A stretch of 64,000 bases of DNA from Ciona intestinalis (lineage: Eukaryota; Chordata; Ascidiacea; Phlebobranchia; Cionidae): contig NC_020174.2 of the NCBI RefSeq assembly GCF_000224145.3, forward strand, positions 4,159,026-4,223,025. Direction: 5' to 3'. The notes beneath the pieces are model-generated. The model did not search any database. It was not told the DNA's origin and was given only the letters and a program-made list of their open reading frames with translations. The position numbers were made by a program, and so were the translations under genes. Below are positions 37,097 through 50,439 of the stretch, one piece after another. Each line of letters begins with the position of its first letter. The stretch's first letter is position 1.

Positions 37097-38153
37097 GAGC
37101 AACTTTATCCTCGCCACTTTCTCCAAATTATATTGTCATTGAGTGTTCGTATTCCAGTATTTCATTTCTTTTCCACCCTGCCCAATTGCAAGCTGCTGGA
37201 TATAGAATTATTATGTAATAGTGAAAGATTTGTATTTTTCTTGTGTACCAGCAGCACAATCCTACTCAAGTGCTCAGTTATTCTAAAGTTGTACAGCTTC
37301 TGTAACATTCCAGCGCAAGACTGTTGGCCGTGTGACCAGTGCAAGCCAAAAGTGCGTTAGTTCCAGATCTTTGCACTCATGGAAGATTTTCAATCTTTTA
37401 TACCCCAGTTTAATTTCTGTTGTTTAACTTCGAAAAATTACAAAATATCTTGTATAACGTACACTCAGCGTGTTTTTAAAGCGTAACAAAAAAATAATTA
37501 TATGTTTCCACCTACAGTACAGTCAGTTTAGGCATACACCTGCAAAGTAAGCATCGCACACAGGTAACATTATGAACTGTGTTACCCTGCTCCAGTACAA
37601 TAATACAAACTGTCACTGTTTAAAATGAATAATCATTTCTTTACGGGATAAGTTCTCTCAAAAGGGGTATTTTTTGTTAATTTACATTAAAATCCGTAAA
37701 AAAGAAAAATCACCAAACCCNNCAACAGCATAATTTTTCAAACTTGATTTTCGAACGTCTATTAGAATGATTAGATTAAGACGAAAAGAATTTATTTTCC
37801 TACCCTGCGCTTAGATGTGAAAAGGGAATCAGAGAAATGGGGAAGTACCTGAAACAGCTTAGTAAAGAAGTCGTTGGTATAAAGGTAATGAATAATTTTG
37901 AAAAAAGACACTGAAAAATTTGTAAATAAAGACCACTGGGAACTTTATTATGTAAGTAATCATTATATAAACTATCATACCGATGTTGTGCTAAAAAATC
38001 TTTTAAATTAACACTCTAAAAATATCTTACTCTGATTTAGTTAGTTTTACTTTAAATAAATAGTTTTTCTTTATATAGGAGCAACCACGGGGATACAGGT
38101 ATGAATTGTTTATATACATGTATATTTGTGTGCGTTAAACATTTTTTTTTCAG
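37097..38153. other. Neurabin 3' UTR and region upstream of kinase gene 1
   Basis: The first part is presumably neurabin 3' UTR. An ATG at 37837 opens 16 codons ending at a good donor (37884), and 38079..38098 looks like a small exon, but their phases do not chain into the kinase exon at 38154. Read in the phase required by 38154, the 20-base exon encodes SNHGDT and needs an upstream exon ending after two codon bases, which is not present. Confidence 0.4.
37721..37722. other. Assembly N run
   Basis: Two N bases mark an assembly join of unknown true size. It sits exactly where the first exon of kinase gene 1 would be expected, so sequence may be missing here. Confidence 0.95.
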
Positions 38154-41100
38154 ATATTTTGTCAAAGTACTTTTATAAGGCACATGAGTTTACTACAAGT
38201 GGGTATCCAGGTGATTTTATTGGGAGTGGTGCTTATGGAGTTGTAATCAGATGTGACCATAGGAAACATGGAGTTGTAGCTGTTAAGTGTATGATTACAG
38301 CAGGAAAGGACTTTGGAGAAATGCAGATAGAAAAAAGGTAAATATATATATATAGTTTATAAATGTTTTGCTTTTTAAATTATAAACATAAAATTTGTAT
38401 CTATCGCTAATATGTATCAAATATTAATTTTTTTTCAAAATTTCAGAATGACTGACGAAGCCAAGATGATTCTTAAGTCGTCACATGATAATACCAACAC
38501 AAACATAGTCAAGTTGCTTGGGATTACAAAATGGGAGGGTTCTGTTGGTTTGGTAATGGAATACATGGCTTATGGGAGTTTGGAAACTGTTGTTTTTAAA
38601 TATACGGTTCCAGAGTTGTTTTGGGACGTCAGGATGTTCATTGTCAATCAGTTGGTAAATGGAATCAACTACATGCATTGTCTCAAAAAACCTATTGTAC
38701 ATGGAGACTTAAAACCTGAAAATGTGTTGCTAACTAATGGCTTGGTGACAAAAATAGGCGACTTTGGCGCTTCTGCCATGGCGTCTTGTACCGGTTCTAC
38801 TGTGCAAGGTAGTGCTACCAGTGGAAATGCCAGGGGTGGTAACTATCAGCATACGATTGCATATACCCCTCCAGAGATGTTAAAAAATACATTTGTTCGT
38901 AGGAAGCCCACAATTGATGTATATTCGTTTGGCATTATATTGTATGAAATAATAGTGAGAGAGCGTGCTTTCCCAGCACAGGCCATGCATTACCGGGATA
39001 TGTTCGAGGCAGCTATCTGTGAAGGACAGCGGCCAGACATGGATTTTGTAAAAGAAATTGGTGAAACAGTTGAACAAGAAGATAAACTAAAATTTGATTT
39101 CATGGTTTCTTTGATGACAGAATGCTGGGCACAACAAGCAAGCAGGCGTCCAGTTTTAAAATCTGTTTTGGAAAATATTGCCAAGCTTCCAAAATCGGCT
39201 GACTTGGAAAGCCATATTCAGGAGGTTGAGGGGCACTTGCAAACGGAAACAAAAGCTTTTCAAAGAAATATAAACCTCACTGATTTCCAAATCAACCATA
39301 ATGCTGAGCAAAGTGAATCAGGTTCAAATTCAGACACCCCACAAATGGGGAGTACTGAACATAATGATAATATTGGTAGCAATACTAACAGCTCAGGGGG
39401 CATGCCGTCTTCAGGCAGAAACCAAGATAGCTATTTCAACGAAAAAGATCAAAAGCAGACAGAGGGAACATCAACGTTATTTTCAGCTTTCGAAAGTACA
39501 ACTGTTGATGACACAGGTGTCCAATAAAAATAAATTTTAAGATAAATTACCTGCATAAGTGGCCTGGCTGTTGAGGTAATTTAATCTGCCTGAATCCTGG
39601 GTGCTCACTCATATAGAATATATTAGAGCCATTTTAATGAAATTTTCACAATGTTTGTTGTTTTTAGAAAGTGTGGGTGATATTCTTGAAAGACTTGCAG
39701 AAGAAGGTAAGAGTTTTAACATTTTACATATTCAATTATATTATAATGAACATAACATTAATTTTTCTGTACCTAAGGCACAGTTGTTAAAAACACCGTA
39801 ACAATAAACTCTAGTTTGTTAGTGAAAGGAAAGGAATCAAAAAAAGCTGATGTTATATTATGATGAATTCGCAGTAAATTTGATAAATAGAAAAATTTCC
39901 TGACTTTTGTACTTGTGTATTAATACACCAATATTTTGTCTTCATGTTCATATACCTTATTTTAAACTTTTAGAGGATGGGGAACAGTCTATACAGAGAG
40001 GGAACTACCAGCATGCAATAGACGTGTTTCAAAAAATGATCTCAAACAGTAATAACCCAAACAAGATTTCTCTGCTACGACTTAAAATTGCTCTCTGTCT
40101 AAATAAGGTAAAAATGACGATAAAAAAATAAAAATAAAATTTTGTTTTACTTTTAGTTTTTACTTCATTTTTCTTTCAGATTGGTGAAAGGCAAAAGGGG
40201 GATGAACAACTATATGCAGCACTTAAGTCATGGTCAGGTTCTCTCTCTCAAAATGAAAATGATCAAAAGCAGCAAATTGAACAACTTATGCGTTCTGCCG
40301 ATCAATACCGGCACATGGGGAGTGATATGAGAGCACTGATGATCTACCAGCAAGCTGCGGAAAAATATAAGAATCTTAAATCTCCAGAACACTCTTTAAG
40401 TGGTGTTGTAGTATGTATATGTAAGTTATAGCTTTCAAATAGTTTTTTTTTGTTTCACTTTTAAATTCATTAGTTCCAATGCTAGTACTATATTTATCTT
40501 TAGAACAAAATTTTGTTCAGGGTAAAACATGGAAAGTATTATCTGTAACATATAGGGTATGAATCACTATTTAACTAAAATTTTCTGCCGCATTTTTTTC
40601 ACATGAATCCACCATTTATGGTGTGTCAGTGATAGCTGCTTGTCAAATTTATTTTTTATTAAAATCCTTATTTTTTGTAGCAAAAATTAAAAAGATGTTT
40701 CGAGAAAAAATGAGTTCTGGAAAGGCCGCCCCCGTTATTAAGGACCTTGCTAAATGGCTTACTCGAGTCAGTAAACCAAATCCAAGGCTGTTGGCAAAAG
40801 GTCTGCATGATGTGGCAAATTTCTTCTCCCATGGATCTGAAAATGAGCTTGCTTTGACTTACTACAAGTAAGATTGTAGTTCAATAGAACATTGTTTAGA
40901 ATTATGGTAACAAAGGAACACTAGGTTCAAAGCTTGATGCTGCTACCATTGTAAGCATGTGTCTGTTAAAGGTTATTGCTTCAAGCCAGAAGTCACTAAG
41001 TTGCTATTCAAACTATAATCATATCAAAAAAACAAATATATACTGATTTATATAGAAAATCAATTTTAAAAAGCTAGAAGTGTTCAAGTTAGGTATTTTG

Positions 41101-41457
41101 CGTAATAGAACTCCTATGTTACGCCACTGTAAGACATTAAATAGAGAAATCCTTTATGTTTTAAAAAAATATGTCATCTAATATTTTTTTTCTAGAATGG
41201 CAGTTGATAAAATGGAGGAACTGTTTAAGGATAGAGCATTTACCATGAACCTGTATGCTCAGTGTCTACATAACAGGGGGGTTGTGCTTAAGTCCATGGA
41301 AAAGTATGAAGAAGCAGAAGATCATTTCGAAAGGAGTGTGAAATTTTATGAACAATCCACTGATTTTGATTCGGAAGAAGATAAGCAAGAAACTTTGCGA
41401 CAAAGTAGAGATAGTCTCCGCAGAGTGAGACAGCAACAAGGAAAGCCTGTCTTTTGA
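38154..41457 (+). CDS. Kinase-TPR family gene 1 (5' end not found)
   Basis: Exons 38154..38337, 38447..39516, 39668..39706, 39974..40107, 40180..40420, 40681..40867, 41196..41457 chain in phase for 704 residues. The kinase domain has glycine loop GSGAYG, AVKCM lysine, HGDLKPEN catalytic loop, DFG and PPE. The linker is rich in Ser, Asn and Gln. The C-terminal part is helical with TPR-like pairs (NYQHAIDVFQKM, YEEAEDHFERSV). The N-terminal domain found in the three paralogues is absent here, and the preceding sequence includes an assembly N run, so the gene model is probably incomplete rather than truly short. A donor at 40420 (GTAAGT) keeps phase better than the nearer GT at 40411. AATAAA follows 17 bases after the stop. 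Confidence 0.85.
40918..41140 (+). repeat. Diverged SINE copy
   Basis: Head aggttcaaagcttgatgctg followed by ctaccattgtaagcatgtgt; tail gaactcctatgttacgcc. Lies in the last intron of kinase gene 1. Confidence 0.55.
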
Positions 41458-41474
41458 AATGTTTCGTGTGTAGG

Positions 41475-41480
41475 AATAAA
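41475..41480 (+). other. Poly(A) signal AATAAA of kinase gene 1
   Basis: AATAAA begins 18 bases past the TGA at 41455-41457, giving a very short 3' UTR. Confidence 0.5.
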
Positions 41481-42075
41481 ATTGGATTATTTACCCTAGT
41501 TTGGCTGGACAATTACAGTTATGACATGTGTATTCTCTTTCATACACCATATGCCTGTTTGCGAGTTACCACATTTGTAACCTGGTATGTGATCTTTTAG
41601 AGTTTTAACATCTAAAACTGTGTATACATCTCTTCACATCAATTTAATATATTGTGGTATTAAAGTTATTTGACTATAATTGACGCAATCAGCTATGTGT
41701 TTTTTGTATTCACCCTGTTTTAACAAGCAATTAAATTGTTACTTCTTTGTAACCATTGTTTAATTAAAAAAGTTTGTGTCAGTATAAATAATGCTTTTTT
41801 CCATTTAAATGTTAAACTTTAACGTGATTGTTATTATTACATGCTCTTAAACTTAATGACTTCTGTCTCTAACACGCCTTAGCATTACGTCAGTCATACA
41901 GGAATTCCGTTTTCTATATCCAAATAGTTAACCAGTCACTCGTATACTATTTTCGCACCCTGCTGTTTTTGCGGCAGCTTTGAGGGGATTTCCCAAATTT
42001 ATCAGTCCCTAAAATTACAGTTTATTCTTCTGTATTTCGCAACTGGCGAGTTGCATTTAGCGTTTAGTATTTAGA
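41481..42075. other. Intergenic, kinase genes 1 and 2
   Basis: Holds a SINE tail fragment at about 41500-41600 (reverse; tctctttcatacaccatatg). The sequence gcgtttagtatttag ending one base before the ATG of gene 2 is acceptor-like, a possible trans-splice site (inference). Confidence 0.4.
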
Positions 42076-45000
42076 ATGGCTTCAATTTGGCAAGGTGAAC
42101 TCGAAATCGAGTTTAAAGAAAAGTGCGATCTTGCAATAAACATTCAGGGCAAAATTAACTGGAGAGGGAAAGAGTTGGTTATCAAAACTGAGTCGTTAAA
42201 AGTTTTGTCAAAGGTTGCGCTCAAATACGTAACATTGAAAGGCGGTGTCTCAGTCGCGCTGTGTCATTGTCTTAAAGAGTTATATCCGCGAGTGGCCGTG
42301 CAAAGTTTCGAACGTAATGACAAGTATTCGGTATCAGTAGCAGTATCATCTGAAACACCAAACGAAGTCGAATTTGTAAAGGAAGTACAAAACAGCAAAG
42401 CACGAACAGGAATTCAGAATTTACTTCAAACGTTGATTCCACAATTTGGAACAGATTTTTTAGCGTACAAATCACTTGCCTTGAAATCTGTAAAACTCCA
42501 GTAAGACTAATTACATTAACTATTTAAATACCATTTCATATAGTTTAAGAAAATAATTGTATTTTTCTTGCAGCTTAAATGTTCGCGACCAAAGCTCATT
42601 CTCTACAACGGATACTAAAGAATCTGTGAAGGATACCAGTGTAAGAAATAGTTCAGACCGGGTAAAAGTTGCTTCCTCATCCCCTGTAAAGCAAGCCAAA
42701 CCTAAAGACAAAGGTCAGTCATTATTATTGTTATTGTACAGGTCGTGTCTTTATGACCCGTTGTACATGTTATGACCCACTTTTGGTTCCATTAGAAGTT
42801 TAACTTTTAAACATAAATAACACTTGTTGGACCGCTAGTGTCCGACCACGCTTCTTTTTTTAATAAATGTTAATATAATTTCAACTGTAAGGGTGTTTTA
42901 ACAACTGTTGTTTTGTTGCTATATCCTGTCTTTTTATTTTAAATATTTTCAATCTTTTCCACCCTAAGCGAAAAGACAAAGGTGTGAATTACCATAAATA
43001 CTAATACTCTGGTTTACTGTGAGAGTAATGTGCATAAATATTTGCAGATATAACAGAATACAACGCTGATGATTTGAAAACTGGCGATGATAAAGAATAC
43101 TATCTTGGAAAAGGCACCTATGGAGTTGTGCGAAAATGCCATCACCCAGAACTTAAAGTTGTTGCTGTGAAGTGTCTCAATGTGCCCAATGATAGCACTA
43201 AGTACGCTCTTACTACAGTCTACATTGTTTTAGTAGTAGTTTTTAATCACATTGTGTGTATAATTCATGTCGTTTTATAGCTAATTTTCTTTCCTTCCTT
43301 GATTAAATCTGATTTTCGTTGAAGGAATAACTGTATTTAAAGGGCTAAATAAAAAATTAAGTTAAGTTGTTGGCTCAAAAGTCTAAAGTGTTTGCTATTT
43401 TAACAGGTTGCCTGGAGAGGCCAAAGTACTGCTGGAAGCACACAATGAATTTGTTGTAAAATTCTATGGGGTTTGCAAATGGCAATCATCTCTTGGGCTA
43501 ATCATGGACTATGTTAAAGGTGGAAGTCTGGATCTCTTGCTGTTTGACCACTCTGTCCCTCAAATCTCATGGCCATTGAAAGTTCGCATTGTGCACCAGA
43601 TTGCATGCGGGCTAACATCCATGCATGAAAAGGATATCGTTCACGGCGACTTGAAGAGCTCAAATATTTTGCTGGATTCCAATATGGTGCCAAAACTGGC
43701 CGACTTCGGAGCTGCAGTAGTTGCATGTTTTGCCGGCAGCCGCTCAACAGAAGATGACGACGACCAGTTTACAATCGCTTATAGCGCTCCTGAAGTCCTG
43801 TCCGAGGGTTTTGTGCCGAAAAGACCAAAAGCAGATGTGTACAGTTTCGCAATTGTAGTCTTCGAAATTTCCGCAAGAACGAATGCTTTTGAGCCTCGTG
43901 TTCTAACAAACATAGAACTCTTCCGTGACGCAATTAAGTCCGGTAACCGCCCTGATATTGATCTTATTAAAGATGAGCAAGAATGTGAAACTCCATCTGA
44001 TGAGTCCACAGCAGACATCCTGATTCAAATCATTGAAGAATGCTGGGAAGATAAACCAGAAGACAGGCCGGACATGAAAGACATATGCAGACGCATACAT
44101 GAACATCAGATTGCTGAGCAGCACGATGATAAAAGTATCCAAAATCACATACAGGAGATAAAGGGAAAACAAGACCGTACCTCAGAAGAAAGGGAACTTA
44201 GTGATTTCCCATTGATATCTCTCAGTAGTCTGGTTCCACCATTATATAACTATAGTTCAGCAAATAGCTCGCAAAGCTCCAAAGAATCCAGCAAAGAGTC
44301 GATCAAAGTTGAGGTTAAAGAAACCCCTAATGTCAAAACTCCAAGGGAAAAAGCTCCTACTTTTGAAAGGCGAACTGAATCTCCACCTTTAACAGGTAAT
44401 GGTTGGGAATGTTTACATTTAAAACACATATATATATATATATATATTATTCACACGTTGGTTAGCCTGTTTATACATATTTTTGGTTGGTGGCTAGTTT
44501 TAACTCCCGCGCTAGGATAAATAAGTGCCATTTGTTCAACTTTTAATTACAGAAATAATGGTACTAATTAGGTATCTGTTAGGTTTTCTTGTTCATTTTA
44601 TTTGTTTAATAGTTTGTAATATGCATTTTTATGTATTATGTATACTAACAACTCAGTTTTTATCCTAATATCCATTACTTTAATAAAAATACAAATGAAA
44701 TACAAATTTTTCGTTATTTGATGTCTTTTCCATACAGAATTTGAGAATACAGAAACTGGTTTCAGTGGAATTTCTCTTGAAGAAATGATTAAAACAATGG
44801 GTGCTGAAGGTCATAATTTGTTTATGATTCTACTCTTCTCTTTTACATTTGCTATGTTTATTACTGAATTGTTTGTACCGTAAATCTAATATGTAAATAT
44901 CCAATTGAAACAGATTAATTTTTTTATCATAGAATACTCAGTTTTACACAAATCTCTGAAAAGCTAGGTCCTTGTTTTGTGTACCATGTTATTTTATATT

Positions 45001-46513
45001 CAGAATTTTTTTTTTCTATAGTTCTGATTTTCCAATACTGATTTTTTTACAGAAGATGCAGAAGAGCTGTTTCGAGACAAGCGATATAAAGATGCCATTC
45101 CACTTTTACAAGGAAGTTTAAGGTATGAGTTATATAAGTAGTTGAATGCATACTTAACTTTCTAAATTTCAGGCAAATCGCAGATGTCCATAAGACCTGC
45201 ATGATCCGGCTTAAACTGGCTATTTGCTACTATGAGGTTCTTGAAAGAGACAAAGCTGACAGCGAGTTAAAACAAGCATTATCTGACATCCAAAAACCCA
45301 TAGCGTCGTCTTCAGAAACTCGAGATATTGGGAATCAAGCAGTTGAAATAGCTGATATATTTGTAAAGCATACAAGACTCTCACGGGCTTTACTTATTTA
45401 CAAATCAGCAGCTTCTGTGTTTTGTCAAAGCAAGGACTCCAATGTTTCATCTCATGGGGTTGGAAAAGTAAGATAAGTCAATTATATTTAAAAAATATAG
45501 ATTTGTTTAACAAAGTTTTATTTTTACCAGCAATAAATATTGTTTTTTGTTTACTAAAAACATACATTTTACCTTTTTTTTTCTTTTTTTATCAATGGTC
45601 AATTTGAAACCTGTTAAATTACCACCAAAAAGCTAGGAGAATGTATATTTAAACAGACAAATTAAAAAAAAAATTCTGCTTTATCAATATTTCACTTGGT
45701 ACTTCTAACCAGGTTTTTGATTTTTATTTATGCAGTGCATCAGGAGACTACAGGAGCATTTCTGTGAAGTTGGAATGGCAAAACACTCAGTTGAAGTTAT
45801 GCAGTTTTTGTTGGCGAAACTGAACCAGTTGGGTGCAGTTAGTTGTGAGGTTATGACTCGTGGCTACCATGATGCAGGATACTTCTATGATGGAGTCAGC
45901 GAATATACAATGGCGGTTGAATGTTACGAAAAAGCCATTGGAGTAATGGAGACAACGCATGGGGAACAAGCACAATATCAGGTCGAAAAATATGTATTTT
46001 TATTTTTTAATTTATAATTGTAGGGATTTATTCTTTGGCAGGGCACTAAAACAAACCTGGGATTTAGGCCAAAATCAGGTTATTACTCTAATACAGCACA
46101 TTAAGTGTAATAAAAAATAGTAGTTGTTATATTCATACAATGCATAATAGAGGTAATGGGACAATTCTGGCCTAAATCTCTGGTCACATGGCGTGCCACG
46201 CTATGGGATCTCACCCACATAGAATGCACAGCAGTTTATTAGTGTTTTATTCTATAGCTGCATGTTTGATTCTGAAACTAACCTAAAATTATCTCAATTT
46301 CCAAAACAGAATATCTACGCCCAATGCTTTCACAATATGGGGGTCACATACAAGAACATGAACAAACTCAAACATGCTCTTGATTGCTTTACACGAAGCT
46401 TGGCACTTTATAAATCTGCTTTGGACTGGGGTGATGAGGAAAGAAGGAGGAAAACTATCGATAAAAACATCAGGAGTGTTGAAAATCTCAGAATGAGGCT
46501 ACTAGTAGATTGA
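42076..46513 (+). CDS. Kinase-TPR family gene 2: novel N-domain, HGD kinase, TPR-like tail
   Basis: Nine exons: 42076..42500, 42574..42713, 43048..43201, 43407..44395, 44738..44809, 45053..45122, 45173..45467, 45736..45981, 46310..46513, all in phase, 864 residues. Residues 1-141 are a domain I do not recognise, with GGVSVALCHCL followed by YPRVAVQSFER; the same core is in genes 3 and 4. A Lys/Ser linker leads to the kinase: GKGTYG (209-214), Lys230, HGDLKSSN (319-326), DFG (339-341), and SAPE-like YSAPEVL. The loop lacks the Arg of HRD, as in NIK and other non-RD kinases. After a Ser/Lys/Glu linker the last 270 residues are helical with TPR-like repeats (YKDAIPLLQ, YTMAVECYEKAI, LKHALDCFTRSL). 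Catalytic residues are all present, so activity is expected. Closest architecture by eye is RIPK-like TKL kinases, which do not carry TPRs. Confidence 0.88.
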
Positions 46514-47395
46514 CCTAATTTAAGCAATCGAATTACTTAGCGATATGTTTTAAAAAAGAAGAGAAAATGTAAGGTTCTAATCTTATGCATATTTTTAAGC
46601 GCATATATATCTAAACTTCTTTACACAAATTCAATTTTGTATTATTTAAATTAATGATTTAATCTTAAAAACTTATTTTATCCGCCGGGCAACAAGAGTG
46701 TTTTGCCCAAGGACACATACGCTTAAAATGTCGGCAGCATCAAGCTTTGAACCTGTATCTTCTGGGCTAAAGAGTAAGTTTAATGATCGACTTATTACTG
46801 CACTGTTTAAATTTGTATTATTATTTAACTGAAATTGTTTCAGTCATTTGTTCTATTGTGAAATACTCATGTAAAGTCAGCACTGGGATGTGATTTGATG
46901 AATATAAACTTTAATATTTTACTGACATGACTGTTCATTCGGGAGAATATACTTAAAATAACGAGTGAGAATAAATAAATGTAACTTGCTTTATCGCATG
47001 GTGAGAAAGTGACAGTTGTTAAAACACGGATGTTCTGTTTCATACGCTTTGCAGTCGTTTTCCCAAGCAAATGAAACAAGTTACATTCATTCATTTAATT
47101 ATTTGTCCACTCCACAATTAGAAAACTATGATTTATTCATTTCTTCAAATACGATATCAAATACTGCTGATGGCTTTACAAGAATATAAGTTTAAGGTGA
47201 TTAAAATTATTTAAATGGTATAACAATAAAAATCAAATTAGTATTCATTAAAATACTTCTTAAATACACAATTCTTTAGCTGTCAGAGAAAAACAAGCTA
47301 TAGAACCTAATAGAGTAGTGTGTCTACTAAAATAGGTAGGCAGATTTGTTGGAACATAAAATCTGTTATACCCGATTCAGGGTTTAAACAAATAA
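46514..47395. other. Convergent gap, kinase genes 2 and 3
   Basis: Contains a reversed SINE head (46680..46800) and a reversed tail fragment near 47015-47065; otherwise AT-rich without genes. Confidence 0.45.
46680..46800 (-). repeat. SINE head fragment, reverse orientation
   Basis: Read on the - strand: box-B-like ggttcaaagcttgatgctgc, then gtgtccttgggcaaaacact. This is the same head as the copy at 40918. Confidence 0.6.
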
Positions 47396-50300
47396 TTAGG
47401 AAGGTGGATAAGACATTTTAAGCAGCACTTCGTTTAACATTTTTTTTGTTTTCTCTACGCTTTTTTCTCGACTAGCTGGGTCATCATGATAATTGGTATA
47501 CTTCTCGAATTCCAAAGCATCTTCGAACAGTTTCTTGGCGTCTTTGAACTGACCAGTTTTCATGTAGGATATCCCACAGTTGTGAAGACATTGGGCACGT
47601 AAAGCCATCGCCATAGTCGATTGTGGATCAGTTTTTTTGAGTATTTCAAAGACTTTTTCATACAGCTTAACAGCGCGTTCGAAATGGTGCAAATCGTCGC
47701 AGATGTATGCGATGCCATGCAAGGCGGCACCAGCTAGAACTGGCGCAGAGTCCAGATATTCACGCTGCTGCAGTATCGACGTCATCTTGTCAAATAGAGA
47801 AAGAACATGGTCATGTCGGTTGTATTGGTACTTATACCCCTTCCTCACTACCTCTGTGCACTTGTACAAGCCTTCGACGGCCGCTTCTTTTCGGGGCAAT
47901 ACAGTGTACAGTCTCACACAATACTGCATAATAAGTACCCCGCGTACTGACTGCGAAGTTTCAAAGTATTTTTTCGTGACCTGAAGTACATTTTGTGCGA
48001 CCATCCTACAGTTCCTAAAGCGAGCATAATCAGTTGCCCCGCTAAGCGCTAATTGCAGTTGCGCGTCTCCTTCCTTACTTCTACCCAGTGCGTACAAGCA
48101 ATGCGCTGCCTTGAGCCCATTTACCAAAAGTGCGTCGGCGTCGTTTGCAGAATTTCTCAGCATATCAAGAAACAAATCCAGGGCCATATCATATTTCTTT
48201 TCTTTCCAGTACCTCTCTGAGTCATCTGGAACAGAAAATAAGAGGTTTATTAACCTGTATATAATACAGTTGGGAAATGCGATATGAAACAATCACCTAT
48301 GCAAACAGACTTATTAGACTTCAGGCAGTTATTAATCCTTACCAGACAGGGAAAGAGATCTTAACATTTCGTCTATACTTCCAGTTTCAAGTGTTGGATA
48401 AGTGCTTGATTGTGAGGCAGAAAAGTAGGTACTGTCATGTTGCTCCTGCTTTTCATTGTTGGGTTTCGGAGTTGAGCTTTTTGCCGGTTTATTCTTAGCC
48501 CTATGTTGTTTTTCTTCATTCCGCTGCGGCGGGGGTGAATATTGTGCACCATTAAATTTGGCATTTTCTACTGTCTTGGATTCTTCCATTGGATCAGATT
48601 CGTCGGACTTTATACTGAAATCGGGCGAGCGTAACTTTTCTAACTTTACCCACGATGCTTTAGCGACATCCTTGTTGTAACTAAGGGCTGTGTAAAGCTC
48701 CTTTGCCATGTTGTGTACAGATTGGGAATTTTGGTTTCCCCAGAAGTTGTTGGTTTGTTCTTCTATATTTTGCATCCTAGGTCGCCTCTTCGGCTGACCA
48801 TTCCAGGATGAAATCATAACCTCTTCGAGAAATGTAATAATGTTGTGATCGTTGGACGGTTTCACTGTTTCGTCTTTTATTTCTTCGACTTCTTTTAAAT
48901 CTGGTCTCTGGCCACTTGTGACTGCTTCTTTAAACATTGATACACCCCCATTTAAATCCTCACAAGCTTTACCTCGAATTAGAACTTCGTATATGATGAT
49001 AGCCAAACTATAAACATCTTCAGGTGTTTTCCTTTTTCGACTGAAAATGGCTTGGAAAAATTCTGGAGCTGCATAAATTAAAGTATATTGATGTTTGCCT
49101 GCAGATTCTCGCTTCACTTTGGACGAAGTTGTTCCAGACGTGGCGGCAATCTCGGCTCCCCCGAAATCGGCTATTTTTGCTCGCAATTCCCGATCAAGCA
49201 GTACGTTAGCAGGTTTCATATCGCCGTGCACTATCTTCTTACTGTGTAAATATGCTAACCCGCTTGCTATATCCTTTATAATACGTAGTCGAAGCGGCCA
49301 TGGAAAGTACAGAGATCTGGTACTTTTTCCTTTTCGGCAAAGGGATGAGAGATTTCCTCCGGAAAGATATTCCATCAAAAGACCAAAGGCTCCTTGCCAA
49401 CCAGTTATACCGAAGAAAGCAACCACATTACTGTGCGAGAGCTTAAACAACATCTTCGCTTCGCCGTCAAATCTGGAACAAAGCAAGTAGTAATTCTCAA
49501 CCTGTTGTTTAGCCCAGCCTAGTGGTTCTAAAAGTATTAGTACTGCTCCCAATCTTTCATATATGTTTAAAGTATAGGGTTTAAGGTTGGCTAAGAAACG
49601 CAACCATAAGTTTAATCTCAAACCTTTCTCGGCACTTCTTCTCATTCTGGGGCAGATGATTCTCCATACATTTAACCGCAATAACACCAATGTCATGATG
49701 GTAAGCCTTCAGTACGACACCGCATGCACCTTTTCCAAGGAAGCCTTTACTGTCGGATTTTGTGTAAACCTCTCCCGGCTCAAAATACGCTGGACCGTTG
49801 GTGGCTTCTTGACCTTATTGTTTGCAAATATGACTTATTATGGATAAAAAATGAATGCTAAATCCAAATCAATCTTATTTTTGTATTTGTAATTATTAAA
49901 CTTACGTTTCTTTTGTTTTCGAATTTCCGGAGGCGATAACCTGAGAAAAACATAGATTGTCATAGTACTACAAGATTTACATTTTTTCACTCTATTCTAT
50001 ACCTTCGTTCGCAATTTTCAATAGATGCGTTTGAATAACCCACGAATTTTGAACCCTGCATTTCCGCAATCTTTTTTAACTCGATTTCTAGGTTAGGCAT
50101 AAGTTGACCTGCCACAATCTCTCTTCGTAGGTGCTTTGCTTCTTTCTGTGGTATTCGAATCTTAAACCCCATGACATTTGGGGCTACCTCACGAAACTCA
50201 AAGGTGTGAATTTGTGGGTTAATTTTGTGGAGTCCATAACACACTGCTGCTGATAAACCACCGCATTCCAAAACTGCTTGTACTTTGTGTGCTGGTACTT

Positions 50301-50439
50301 CCCGCATTAAGTTGCTAGTTAGTGGTCTTTCGTTTCGAGGATACCAGAGTGTGCCACGAATATCATTTGCCGGGACAAAATTGCTTGCGAATTCAAGTTC
50401 ATATTCCTCTTCGATATACGTCACGTTGCCAATATCCAT
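47396..50439 (-). CDS. Kinase-TPR family gene 3
   Basis: Five exons in transcript order: 50439..50003, 49940..49906 (35-base microexon), 49813..49624, 49472..48343, 48225..47396, all in phase, 873 residues. The N-terminal domain (1 to about 146) has YPRNERPLTSNL and GGLSAAVCYGLHKINP. The kinase has GKGACG (184-189), IAVKCME with Lys205, HGDMKPAN (303 on), DFG, and IYAAPEF. A linker with Ser, Pro and Lys follows. The TPR-like tail lies in one 830-base exon (ERAVKLYEKVFEIL, FKDAKKLFEDALEF), unlike the five-intron tail of genes 1 and 2. It is head to head with gene 4, starts 1042 bases apart, and the two share very similar kinase exons. Function unknown; presumably a cytosolic signalling kinase with a protein-interaction tail. 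Confidence 0.88.

Noticed and set aside
37837-37884. ATG-led 16-codon exon with a good donor as start of kinase gene 1
   Set aside because: Joined directly or through 38079..38098, it puts the kinase exon out of frame and reaches a stop at once.
40411-40420. Donor at 40411 (gtatgt) for kinase gene 1
   Set aside because: It would shift the next exon out of frame; GTAAGT at 40421 keeps phase and gives CIS-KIKK, matching CIRRLQ in gene 2.
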